DNA of 64,000 nt, taken from assembly GCF_000320405.1 (NCBI RefSeq), contig NZ_KB291655.1, forward strand, positions 1 to 64,000, in the 5' to 3' direction. How positions within the stretch are numbered: position 1 is the stretch's first letter; each line of letters starts with the position of its first letter. The DNA comes from Clostridium celatum DSM 1785. GTDB lineage: Bacteria > Bacillota > Clostridia > Clostridiales > Clostridiaceae. Below the pieces are notes generated by a model, which saw only the letters and a program-made list of their open reading frames with translations, searched no databases and was not told the origin of the DNA. Of this stretch, positions 17,304 to 26,532 are shown in pieces. The position numbers and the translations under genes are program-made.

Positions 17304-17744
17304 ATGTTTGGTTTAGTACCTTTTAAATTTAGCAATGGAGAAAATTACAAAGGAGTATCATTAAATGACATGATTCAAGACTTCTTTAATGATGATATTA
17401 CATCACCATTTAATAGTAGTTCAAGTTTCAAGACAGATATTAAAGAGACACCTGAAGAGTATATTATTCATGCTGAATTACCAGGAGTTGAGAAAAAAGA
17501 TATAAATATTGATTATAGCAATAATTATTTAACTATATCTGCTGTAAGAAACAATGAAAATGAAGAAAAAGCAAATAACTTTATAAGGAAGGAAAGACAT
17601 TATGGTAAAATTTCAAGGGAATTTTATATTGATAATGTAGATAAAAATAAAATTCAAGCAAAATTTGAAAATGGTGTTTTAAATATTAAACTTCCAAAGA
17701 AGGAGCACATTGCAAATAGTGATAGCAGAATTTTAATTGAATAA
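17304..17744 (+). CDS. Hsp20 family small heat-shock protein
   Basis: A 146-residue cytoplasmic holdase chaperone. The alpha-crystallin domain runs about 40-135: FKTDIKETPEEYIIHAELPGVEKKDI at its start, YLTISAVR, FIRKERHYGKISREFYI (the FxRxY-type region) and FENGVLNIKLPKK near its end; the tail RILIE supplies the IxI anchor. Excellent ribosome site AAGGAGG 6 nt before the ATG. Length and order are normal for clostridial Hsp18-type proteins. It is a paralogue of the fragment at the left edge of the window. A small unknown gene follows 93 nt later, possibly on the same transcript. Confidence 0.95.
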   Translation: MFGLVPFKFSNGENYKGVSLNDMIQDFFNDDITSPFNSSSSFKTDIKETPEEYIIHAELPGVEKKDINIDYSNNYLTISAVRNNENEEKANNFIRKERHYGKISREFYIDNVDKNKIQAKFENGVLNIKLPKKEHIANSDSRILIE

Positions 17745-17837
17745 TTTATAATTTAAATCCTGTAGTTTACTAAATTTTATTAACTGTTGTTTTTAAATTT
17801 AAAAATTAAATTAAAATAAATGAAAGAGAGTGATTTT

Positions 17838-18065
17838 ATGACATTATTTACAAACAACAAACATCAAAACTATAGATTTGAGTATAAAAAGGACCATATT
17901 TTAATTGATAAATTCTATAACACAACTAATAAATATGCACCTTATACTTCTATACTTTCAAGAACTGACTTGACTGAAGATGAATTTAATAAAATTTGTG
18001 AAGATTGGTATGCTAGAAAAATGAGAGAAGAAGCTGCAAGGGCTGCACATAAACACGTTAGCTAA
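17838..18065 (+). CDS. Small unknown protein downstream of hsp20
   Basis: A 75-residue protein I do not recognise. Polar and charged, with a helical C-terminus (DEFNKICEDWYARKMREEAARAAHKHVS). The ATG at 17838 is preferred because AGAGAG precedes it; an in-frame ATG at 17820 has no ribosome site. No terminator separates it from hsp20, so it may belong to the heat-shock transcript, and a hairpin terminator follows it. Confidence 0.65.
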   Translation: MTLFTNNKHQNYRFEYKKDHILIDKFYNTTNKYAPYTSILSRTDLTEDEFNKICEDWYARKMREEAARAAHKHVS

Positions 18066-18100
18066 TAATTAGTATTCTTATATTTGAATAATAAATAAAT

Positions 18101-18140
18101 AAAAACTGCCGTAAAACCCTTTAGTTTTATGGCAGTTTTT
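18101..18140. terminator. Bidirectional terminator, left of the GH84 locus
   Basis: A 17-bp stem AAAAACTGCCGTAAAAC / GTTTTATGGCAGTTTTT (one G-U pair) with a CCTTTA loop between convergent genes. Nearly the same hairpin occurs at 22278-22317 on the other side of the GH84 gene. Confidence 0.9.
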
Positions 18141-18161
18141 ATTATCTAGTTTTCTTTTAAA

Positions 18162-20219
18162 CTAATCTTTTTTTCTTTTAAAAATTGCAACTCCGGCTGC
18201 AGTTAATAATCCTCCTATTGCAGCTATAACACCTGTTCCTACAACTGCACCAGTTTGTGGTAAATTCTCTGTTGGTTTATTTGGCTTTTCAGAAGTTTCT
18301 GGTTTTGATGTCTCTGGCCTTACTGGCGTCTCTGGTATTTCTGGAACTTCAGGGGTTTCTGGAACTTCAGGACTTTCTGGAACTTCTGGTATTTCTGGAA
18401 TTTCTGGGACTTCTGGCGTTTCCACTGAATCTATAAATGCCTTTGTCTTTTCTATTAAATCCTCATATGCTAATACTTTTTCATCTTCAGTAGCCATATC
18501 TGAAGCTAGTTTTTCCTTTATGTTTGCTAAACTTTCTTCTAAAGCAATTCTTTCCTCAGTTACTTTTTCACTTTTTAATGCTTCTTCAGCTGTAGCTATG
18601 GCACTATTAATTTTTTCCATTATTGAATCTAAAGATACAAACGTAGGCTTAATTTCAAATATTTCTGGTCTTCCAGCATCACTTTCCCATACTAACTTAA
18701 CAGCTACTATATTTCTTGGATTTTCTAAATGTAACTCTTTTAATGCTTCATCTAAAATTCCAAGTTCTATTGTTTCACCATTAATTGTTTCTGCAATAAC
18801 TTTTGCTCCTGATATATTATCTGCACCTTGAACCACTGTAACCTTTGAAGTTAATTTACCATCAAATATTCTATAAGTTAAAGTGTCTCCTGCTACTATA
18901 TCTCTAGTAGGTATATAAGCTGTATTTAAGTCATTATCTCTTATATTTTCAGTTCTATCTACATAAGTTCCGCTTGCTGTTGCACTTGTCTTATATTCTT
19001 TTTCTGTTGTATTTACAGCAATCATTCTAACTCTTGTCCATGGAAACTCTTCATTTCTATCTGAAATAACTCTCACATATCTTACATTTATGTCTAAGTC
19101 TTTAATTAAAGTTTCTGGTCCTGTGATTACTCCTACCTTAGTCCAGTTTTCTCCATCTACTGAATACTCTACATCTCCTGAAAGTATATCAGCTCCTGGT
19201 CCTTGAACTATTCTAATATCTCTTACATGCTTAACCTTTCCATAATCTAATTGAACAAATTCTCCTTCAAATATATCGTCTGAACACACAAATTGAGATG
19301 ATATATCATTGTCAGCTGCATATCTTGGATGTATAAGATCATTTGTACTTATACGTCTATTAGTTGTAACTTCTGCAATATCAAATCCTTCAGTATATAC
19401 CTTAATATTTTCTATGTTAACCTTTGTATCATTAATAGCTTTTATTCTAAAGTACTTTCCTACTACTGGATCATCAACTCTAAATGATGTTCCTTCGGCT
19501 ACCTTTTCCCATTGAGCATTATCAATTGAGCTTTCTATAACAAAATCAGATTCATTCATATTTCCATTAGCAGTTACAGCAACTATATGTTTAACATCAT
19601 TTAAAGCTAAACCTATAGTATCACCAGCTTTTAATGATACCTCTCCTATATTTTCTACTAATGTTACTTCCTCTGTACCTTCTACACTTTTCTTAGCTAT
19701 AGCTGTTTCTGATTTTATATTTCCTATAACATTTTCTAATGTTTTTCCTGTATTAACTTTAAAATCTCTTATATATAATTTCTTATCTGAATCTTCAGTA
19801 ATTCTGTATCTTACATATCTAGCTTCTATATCGCATTCTGCTAATAAATCATATTGTCCATCATTAACTTTAAGTTCTGTCCAATTTTCTCCATCTACTG
19901 AATATTCAAGAACACCCGTTGTTACTATATCCTCATCATAGCAAGTTCTACCCATTGCTAAAAATACGTCTTTTATAGTTTCTACTTGTCCTAAGTCAAA
20001 GCCCATATATTCACCTGCTTTAACTGTTTCTCCAGATACAAACCCTGAATCATTTCTATCGTCAACAATATATTCTGGTAAATATATATCTTTTAAAAAC
20101 CATTTATCTGTTGTTGGTCCTTCAATATTCATTATTGGGGTATAATTATATTTCTTCGTAAATATTTCATCCTCTAATATAGTAGTTTTATCATTGAAAT
20201 ACTTACTTCCAATATCATG
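18162..20219 (-). pseudogene. GH84 glycosidase, C-terminal part (carbohydrate-binding modules and LPQTG anchor) after a frameshift
   Basis: This frame continues the GH84 gene after a +1 shift at about 20217-20226: it is open from HDIGSKYFNDKTT on, although the first ATG is only at 20132 and has no ribosome site. It encodes two or three beta-sandwich discoidin/CBM32-like domains (each with an LEYSVDGENWT or VEYSVDGENWTKV core and a YVRYRI / YVRV edge strand), a helical FIVAR-like stretch, a Pro-Glu-Val/Ile-Pro repeat wall spacer (about 50 residues) and a sortase signal LPQTG with hydrophobic helix and KRKKD tail. It has no signal peptide of its own. Unless the shift is a sequencing error or is recoded, these modules are not made as part of the enzyme. 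Confidence 0.8.
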
Positions 20220-22098
20220 AGATTCTTATAAATGGATCTACCACTTTTTCTGCAATTATACCTTCTAAAGAATCTAATTCTGCTAAAGCTTTCATACCTT
20301 CATATTTTTTATTCCAGAATCCAACCATATCATCATTTTGTATAGATTCAAGCATAGAAACTATACCTAATCCAACTTCTCCATACTTTTCAAACTTAAC
20401 AAGTTGCTTTTCCATTTGAGATAATAATTCTTCATTATCTAACTTTTCTCTTAATGAATCAGGAGTACTGATCATTTTTTCAAATTCACTCTTTAAAGTA
20501 GCTAATTCAGAAGAAACATCTTCTCCATTATCCCATTTTTCCCACATTGTTTCTATAAAGCTATCTAATTCTGGCGAGTCTGGTCTACCTGTATCTAATC
20601 TAGTTGAATGATCTGCAACATATTTTAATTCTTCCTTTGCCTCTCCCCCAACTACTTTTAATGCATTATCCCATGATCTTTCATAATCATATGCTTTAGT
20701 ATTCCACGCATAATCTGCACCTGTTAAAGTTGATATTTTTGATGCTTCTGCAAATCTCATTGGATTAATAATAAATCCTGACATTTTTTCATCTAAATTA
20801 TTATCAAAACCATACATAGGTCCTAAGCCTAATTTATCTTCTTTATAATCATTAACAGGATAGTTCCACCATAACATCATTTTCTTGCCATATATATTTG
20901 TTACCACATCTACATCTTCCATAGTAACACCATGGGATGGTATAACATGATGACCTGTCCACATTACTTCTATATCTTCATCTAAAGTTTCAGCAAAATC
21001 TTTAGTATACTTCTGAATAGTTACTCCATCTAAATCAAACATTGATGTTTCCCAATATTCCTTTGGAACTGTAATTAATGATTTTACTCCATCTTTTACT
21101 TTTACAAACTCTTCATTAAATCTATTTAATATTTCTGCATGCTTATCACCTTGGCTATGTTCAATATCATCCCAAAGAATAGCAAATCTTCTAACACCCA
21201 TCTCATATAATGTTTCACACTTATTTAATAGCGCTTGAAAATCTGCTTCCCCTTCTTCACCATCAAATTTAATATCTATTCCTGGTGATATAGCAAATAT
21301 AAAATCAACTTTATTTTCATTAGCTGTATAAATAAGCTCTTGCATTCTATCTAATTCTGATTCTGGATATGGTTCTCTCCATAAATCTCTATGATATGGA
21401 TCTGATTTTGGTGCATATATATATGCATTCATTTTATTTTCACCATACATTTTTAATTGATCTAATCTTTCTTCTTGAGTCCAAGGTGTTCCATAAAACC
21501 CTTCAACTACAGCTCTTAATTCTATATTGGGTTCATCTTTTATGACAACTTCTTCAATATTTTTATCATTATCATTTTCTATAATTTGCTTTAATGTTTG
21601 AACCCCATAAAATGTTCCTGATTCATCATTACCTCTAATTATTATCTTATCTCCAGCTTCATCATCTTTAGCTGCTAAAATATAACCTTCTGATTTAGTA
21701 ACAGTTGAAGTATCAACTGCTAACTCAGTAATAGCATCTTCCATTTCAACTATATTATCATTTACTTCTCCAATATATATAGTAGTAGCTCCTTCAACTG
21801 GTATTTCATTAACAGTTATATCCATATTAGTTAAAATACTTTTTAATAACTCTACTGCATATAAATCTGCTTGATCTGCACCTATTATATTAATAGTTTC
21901 TGTTAATTCAACTTGTCCATTTAATATTTCCATACTCTGAGGAAGTGGATTAATTGTTAATTTCTTTTCAGATAATGTATTCACTACCTCATTTGTTATT
22001 TCTGTAGTAGCTTGTACACTTATCGATGCCATAGAGTTTATTGCTAACATTATAGCTAAACTTACTCCAACTTTTTTTGCAAATTTTTCTCTTGCCAT
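20215..22098 (-). CDS. Secreted GH84 beta-N-acetylglucosaminidase (NagJ/NagH-like), catalytic part
   Basis: A 627-residue frame: signal peptide (1-30, ending SVQA), N-terminal GH20b-like alpha/beta domain (about 45-180), GH84 catalytic barrel (about 185-480) and post-catalytic helices (about 490-620). The family mark EGFYGTPWT (about 200) and the catalytic Asp pair in FAILWDDIEHS (about 310) are intact, as are YIYAPKSDPYHR, WTGHHV and WWNYPVND. GH84 enzymes release beta-linked GlcNAc from glycans or O-GlcNAc proteins by substrate-assisted catalysis. The frame stops at DPFIRIS-TGA, and the rest of the protein continues in another frame, so the enzyme as read would be secreted without its wall anchor. 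GGGAGAG precedes the ATG. Confidence 0.9.
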   Translation of the reverse strand: MAREKFAKKVGVSLAIMLAINSMASISVQATTEITNEVVNTLSEKKLTINPLPQSMEILNGQVELTETINIIGADQADLYAVELLKSILTNMDITVNEIPVEGATTIYIGEVNDNIVEMEDAITELAVDTSTVTKSEGYILAAKDDEAGDKIIIRGNDESGTFYGVQTLKQIIENDNDKNIEEVVIKDEPNIELRAVVEGFYGTPWTQEERLDQLKMYGENKMNAYIYAPKSDPYHRDLWREPYPESELDRMQELIYTANENKVDFIFAISPGIDIKFDGEEGEADFQALLNKCETLYEMGVRRFAILWDDIEHSQGDKHAEILNRFNEEFVKVKDGVKSLITVPKEYWETSMFDLDGVTIQKYTKDFAETLDEDIEVMWTGHHVIPSHGVTMEDVDVVTNIYGKKMMLWWNYPVNDYKEDKLGLGPMYGFDNNLDEKMSGFIINPMRFAEASKISTLTGADYAWNTKAYDYERSWDNALKVVGGEAKEELKYVADHSTRLDTGRPDSPELDSFIETMWEKWDNGEDVSSELATLKSEFEKMISTPDSLREKLDNEELLSQMEKQLVKFEKYGEVGLGIVSMLESIQNDDMVGFWNKKYEGMKALAELDSLEGIIAEKVVDPFIRIS

Positions 22099-22136
22099 AA
22101 ATATTCTCTCCCTTACTTCTACTAGTGTTGTGTTTA

Positions 22137-22165
22137 TAATTAAACGATAATTAAATATAAGTCAA
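22137..22165 (-). promoter_or_regulatory. Possible promoter of the GH84 gene
   Basis: Minus strand TTGACT (22165-22160), 17-nt spacer, TAATTA (22142-22137). The -35 is good, the -10 poor. Confidence 0.35.
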
Positions 22166-22277
22166 AAAAATACATCCATTTTTGCATTTTTTAGTATTTT
22201 ATGTCATATATTCTCTCAAAATATAATTTAGCATATTTTTTACCTTCTGTAAACATTTTCTTAGATTTTAATTAATA

Positions 22278-22317
22278 AAAAACTGCTGTAAAACATTTTA
22301 GTTTTACAGCAGTTTTT
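22278..22317 (-). terminator. Terminator of the small membrane protein gene
   Basis: Perfect 17-bp stem AAAAACTGCTGTAAAAC / GTTTTACAGCAGTTTTT with ATTTTA loop and a T-rich minus-strand exit. It differs from the 18101-18140 hairpin at five of 40 positions. Confidence 0.9.
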
Positions 22318-22323
22318 ACAAAT

Positions 22324-22623
22324 CTATTCGTCTACTTCAGTTTTTGCCGCTTCAATCATAACAAATATGGCAGTTAAAATATGCATAATCATTCCGACAA
22401 ATGGTATCCATCCAATTGCATTACCTACAATACCTAAAATGCTTCCTGTAATAGGTAAATTTTCTTTTTTAGATAATACTAAATTTACAATGTGAAAAGT
22501 TAACATTGCTATTAATGGGGTCCATGCCAAAGATAATATTATACTTGCACCTAGTACAGGAATTCCAAGTAAAGCTTCTATTCCACCTGCAACCCACTTA
22601 GTTACTTTAATAGTACTTTTCAT
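22324..22623 (-). CDS. Small membrane protein, unknown
   Basis: A 99-residue protein with three hydrophobic segments (about 20-45, 58-75 and 76-92) and a charged end (AAKTEVDE). I do not recognise a family. The ATG has AGGAG upstream. It stands alone between the GH84 gene and the FliB-like gene and has a strong terminator. Confidence 0.7.
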   Translation of the reverse strand: MKSTIKVTKWVAGGIEALLGIPVLGASIILSLAWTPLIAMLTFHIVNLVLSKKENLPITGSILGIVGNAIGWIPFVGMIMHILTAIFVMIEAAKTEVDE

Positions 22624-22738
22624 ATAATCTCCTATTTATATATTTATTAGTTCATTATTATATATTCATAAGTCTACTATTTAATTCTAAGTTTACAAGC
22701 TACACTTATACATATTTTATCCTTCTATAAAATATTAA

Positions 22739-23896
22739 TTAATTCATTAATACAGCTATTATTTCATTTATTGTAAATACATTATTAGTTTCAAAAATCT
22801 CTGCTAATGACTCTATATTTTCTTCTAAGTGTTCGATATCTTTAGAGTAAGTATGAGATATATCTACCATATCTTCATTAGTAAAATCACCTTCTTCAGT
22901 AAATCTTACTACAGATAATTCTTTAATCATTAAATAACTTACTATAGCAGTTTTTACTTTTGCAGATACATCATAATCAAAAACAGCCTTCATGAAATAT
23001 CTAAATATGAAATATACTAAAATATGCTCAAATTCATACATATTTTCTTCATAATATTTATTAAAAGCCTTATGTTTATATAAATAAATTTCCTTATCAT
23101 CTTCACTTTGCCAGAATATTCTTAAAGCATTTTCTAATCCAAGAGGATCATTAGGCGTTATATGTTTTAAGCTTTTAAATACATTAAAATATTCATATAC
23201 ATTCTTATATTTAGTAGTTTCATCATTTTTATATTCTTCTAAACTATCTATGATTTCCCTTATATAATCTTCTTTTAAATATTTTTCTCTAATAGCTTTT
23301 ATGCTTATTATTTCATTTTCATCTATTTTATCTTGAATTTCCTTAGTAAAATTAAGAACTATGGAAGCTCTTGTATTTAAATCTATACTTCTATTTTGAA
23401 GAATATCAATAACTATTTTTCTGCATTGCATAAGCTCAATATAAAGCATAGCATTAATATCATTATATCTATTAACTTCTTCATCATTTTCACTTAATTC
23501 AAAAGTTACCTTTTTAGAATCTCTTAAAATTATTCTACAAGCTTCAGGACATGATAATGATATTCCTATTTCTCTTAAAGAGCCAAACTCCTCCATATAT
23601 CTTGGATATTGTTTGCAAGTATACGATAACCCCTCTTCTCCAAGCTCCTTATATATATCACATAATTTATTTTCTGCTAAAAAAGGACAGTTATTTCCCT
23701 TTAAAACAAATATATTTTCTCCAGCCTCATTTACTATCTCATTTTTTAATCTTTCTCCAAAGCACCCTTCTACCTTTTGATACTTTTTATATGTTTCATC
23801 ATCAATTACAATTCCCCATCCAGCACAACATGTATCTTCACATTCTGATGCTATACATTTAAAATCTTTAAAATATTCTGGTACTCGTATTTTCAT
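22739..23896 (-). CDS. fliB: FliB-like lysine N-methylase family protein
   Basis: A 385-residue protein whose first 130 residues carry the FliB cysteine pattern: CIASECEDTCCAGWGI (residues 14-29), NNCPFL, LCDIY, LSYTCKQYPR and LSCPEACR. This is the family of the flagellin lysine N-methylase FliB, a probable metal- or Fe-S-binding protein; the remainder is helical and variable. No flagellar gene is present in this window, so either motility genes are elsewhere or the protein modifies other surface proteins. AGGTAG precedes the ATG. Appears to be a single-gene unit. Confidence 0.8.
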   Translation of the reverse strand: MKIRVPEYFKDFKCIASECEDTCCAGWGIVIDDETYKKYQKVEGCFGERLKNEIVNEAGENIFVLKGNNCPFLAENKLCDIYKELGEEGLSYTCKQYPRYMEEFGSLREIGISLSCPEACRIILRDSKKVTFELSENDEEVNRYNDINAMLYIELMQCRKIVIDILQNRSIDLNTRASIVLNFTKEIQDKIDENEIISIKAIREKYLKEDYIREIIDSLEEYKNDETTKYKNVYEYFNVFKSLKHITPNDPLGLENALRIFWQSEDDKEIYLYKHKAFNKYYEENMYEFEHILVYFIFRYFMKAVFDYDVSAKVKTAIVSYLMIKELSVVRFTEEGDFTNEDMVDISHTYSKDIEHLEENIESLAEIFETNNVFTINEIIAVLMN

Positions 23897-24021
23897 TTTC
23901 TACCTCACATCTTATGTTTATTACATCTAAATATCTTTCAGCCTTTATTTTAATATTTATTAATTATAGAGGCAAGTTTATTATTTCTCTTTAAATCTTA
24001 TATCTATTTTACATTTTCTAA

Positions 24022-24642
24022 TTACCTTTTAGGTGGACAATTAAATTCAACATAAATATTAGCAAGAGTTCTATTAATAAAATCATTTGTAATGTAAGCA
24101 TTATCAGAAAATAACAATCCATAATCACTATAAAATCTACTTAGCATAAGAATAATATAAAAATTAGTTATACTTATATCTATAACTCCAGTATAAAACG
24201 GAATAACTGCACTAGAATTTGAAATTAAATAAGTCAATGAAGGAATGAATGAACTGCTGAATTCATAATTATTTTCCATAATTTCTTTTATAAATTTATC
24301 TGCATTTTTATCATCATGAATTTTTATATTACTGTTATATTGAATATTTCCTTTCTCTACCTCATTAATATATAAGCCTATAATAAAACAATATAAATCT
24401 ATTTGTAAGTTTCCATTAACCTTATTATTAAATGTTAGTGGATTTAAATAATTATATTCTTCTGTTGCAAGTCTTGAGTAATTATAACTCAAAAATAAAT
24501 ATAATCTATTGATATTTCTATAAACTACTTTACCATCCTTGACTAATGGATTAACACTACCCAAAAACTTTGCACATGGAGGAACACTATAATCATCAAA
24601 TCTATTACAATAATTTTTACATTTTTTCTTCTTCTTAGCCAA
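24022..24642 (-). CDS. Unknown protein with N-terminal cysteines, TTG start
   Basis: About 206 residues, not recognised. A lysine-rich start (AKKKKKCKNYCNRFDD) with CxxxC and a later PPCAKF may bind metal; the rest is tyrosine- and asparagine-rich, probably helical, ending in ECNCPP-like cysteine (EFNCPPKR). TTG at 24642 is preferred because GGAGGG lies 7 nt upstream; a TTG five codons earlier overlaps that site. There is no signal peptide. Function unknown. Confidence 0.65.
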   Translation of the reverse strand: MAKKKKKCKNYCNRFDDYSVPPCAKFLGSVNPLVKDGKVVYRNINRLYLFLSYNYSRLATEEYNYLNPLTFNNKVNGNLQIDLYCFIIGLYINEVEKGNIQYNSNIKIHDDKNADKFIKEIMENNYEFSSSFIPSLTYLISNSSAVIPFYTGVIDISITNFYIILMLSRFYSDYGLLFSDNAYITNDFINRTLANIYVEFNCPPKR

Positions 24643-24705
24643 AATATAGCCCTCCAAAATTAATATACACTATCTTATGATTTTAACAGAACAAAAGACA
24701 CCTAC

Positions 24706-24748
24706 AAAAATATTAGCCCATGTAGAAGTTTTACTACATGGGCTAATA
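24706..24748 (-). terminator. Terminator of the ABC exporter operon
   Basis: Perfect 15-bp stem TATTAGCCCATGTAG / CTACATGGGCTAATA with an 8-nt loop and a T5 exit on the minus strand. Confidence 0.9.
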
Positions 24749-24756
24749 TTATATAT

Positions 24757-26532
24757 CTAAATATCCTCTGCAAACTGGCTATTATATAGAGATTCATAGA
24801 ATCCACCTTTTGCCATTAACTCTTTATGATTTCCTTGTTCTATTATATTTCCATCTTTTATTACTAATATTAAATCTGCACTTTTTATAGTAGATAATCT
24901 ATGAGCTATAACGAAGCTTGTTCTTCCTTTCATTATATTTTGCATAGCTTTTTGTAGCATAAGTTCTATTCTTGTATCTACTGAACTTGTTGCTTCATCT
25001 AATATTAATATTGCAGGATCAGAAATTATAGCTCTTGCTATAGTTAAAAGTTGCTTTTCACCTTGAGATATATTAGATGCCTCTTCATTTAAAAACATAT
25101 TATATCCATCAGGAAGAGTTTTAATAAAATGATGTACATTAGCTATTTTAGCAGCTTCCACTACTTCTTCCTTTGTAGCTTCAAACCTACCGTACTTTAT
25201 GTTATTTTCTATAGTTCCATTAAATAGCCATGTATCTTGAAGTACCATACCAAACATACTACGTAAATCCTCACGTGTCATATCTCTTATATCTACTCCA
25301 TCTATTTTAATTGCTCCACCTTTAAGCTCATAAAATCTCATTAATAAATTTATTAATGTAGTTTTACCTGCTCCTGTAGGCCCAACTATAGCTACCATTT
25401 GACCAGCCTTAACTTCTGCATTTAAATCATGAATTAAGATTTTATCATCACTATATCCAAATCGTACATGTTCAAATGAAACATTTCCTTTTGGATTTTC
25501 TAATTTAACAGAATCACTCTTATCTGCGCTTTGTTCTTCCTCTTCTAAGAATTCAAATACTCTATCTACTGCTGCAAAAGCTGATTGTATAGCTGAAGAT
25601 AATTGTGTTACTTGAGATAAAGGCTGATTTATTTGCCATATATATCTTATAAATGCTTGAAGATTACCAACAGTAATTCCTCCTCCAATTGATATTATAG
25701 CCCCCATTATACCTACTGCTGCTATTCCTAGATAACAAACTAATGATACTAAAGGCCCCATTGTACTTGATATAAATTGTGCTTTAAATCCAGCTTTTTG
25801 AAGCTTATTATTAATGTCAATAAATTCTTCAACTGCATCATCTTCTTTTCCATATAGCTTTATTTCATTAAATCCAGTAAACATTTCTTGAACAGTTCCA
25901 TTTAATTTACCTAAAGCATCTTGTTGTGCTTTAAAATATCCTTGTGATTTGCTTACTACTATTTTTGATACTATAAAGCTAAGTGGAATTATAAGCATTG
26001 CTACTAATGCCATTTTAAAATTTATGATAAACATCATTGTAAGTGCTAAAACAACTGATAATATAGAATTTACAACTTGGCTTAAACTTTGTTGAAGTGC
26101 ATTTGAAATAGTATCTATATCATTAGTAATTCTACTTAATACATCACCATAACTATTACTATCAAAATAACTAACTGGAAGTTTTCTAATTTTATTTTGC
26201 ACTGAATTTCTTAAATCTCTCATACTATTTTGAATAGCATTAGTTAATAAAAAGCTTGAACCATAAGTTGCAAGTGTATTTCCTAAATATACACAAAATA
26301 ATACTACTAATACTTTTATTATATATTTAAAATTAACTGTAGCTCCTTCAATTCCTTTTATTAAGTCAAAAGAATCATTAGTAAGCTGAGTTATTATAAG
26401 TCCTTCTACTGATGGTGCAAGTGCTGTAAACACTGCAGCTATAATAATTAATAATATAGCTGTAATAAATCCTATTTTATAAGGCTTAACAAAAGGAGTA
26501 ATTTTTTTCATTGAATTTAAAATCTTTTTCAT
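24757..26532 (-). CDS. ABC exporter half-transporter, canonical ATPase site
   Basis: A 591-residue fusion of six membrane segments (about 15-310) and an ATPase domain (about 345-585). Motifs: Walker A GPTGAGKTT, Q-loop VLQDTWLFNGTIENN, signature NISQGEKQ, Walker B ILILDEATSSVD with catalytic Glu, and H-loop IAHRLSTI. It forms a heterodimer with the product of the overlapping upstream gene (TAATG, 1-nt overlap). Such pairs export lipids, peptides or drugs; the substrate cannot be told. GAGGAA lies before the ATG, inside the upstream gene. Last gene of a two-gene operon with a strong terminator. Confidence 0.95.
   Translation of the reverse strand: MKKILNSMKKITPFVKPYKIGFITAILLIIIAAVFTALAPSVEGLIITQLTNDSFDLIKGIEGATVNFKYIIKVLVVLFCVYLGNTLATYGSSFLLTNAIQNSMRDLRNSVQNKIRKLPVSYFDSNSYGDVLSRITNDIDTISNALQQSLSQVVNSILSVVLALTMMFIINFKMALVAMLIIPLSFIVSKIVVSKSQGYFKAQQDALGKLNGTVQEMFTGFNEIKLYGKEDDAVEEFIDINNKLQKAGFKAQFISSTMGPLVSLVCYLGIAAVGIMGAIISIGGGITVGNLQAFIRYIWQINQPLSQVTQLSSAIQSAFAAVDRVFEFLEEEEQSADKSDSVKLENPKGNVSFEHVRFGYSDDKILIHDLNAEVKAGQMVAIVGPTGAGKTTLINLLMRFYELKGGAIKIDGVDIRDMTREDLRSMFGMVLQDTWLFNGTIENNIKYGRFEATKEEVVEAAKIANVHHFIKTLPDGYNMFLNEEASNISQGEKQLLTIARAIISDPAILILDEATSSVDTRIELMLQKAMQNIMKGRTSFVIAHRLSTIKSADLILVIKDGNIIEQGNHKELMAKGGFYESLYNSQFAEDI

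Noticed and set aside
20133-20214. Gap between the two GH84 frames read as an intergenic region
   Set aside because: The stretch is fully open in the downstream frame and continues the protein, so it is coding sequence after a frameshift, not a spacer.
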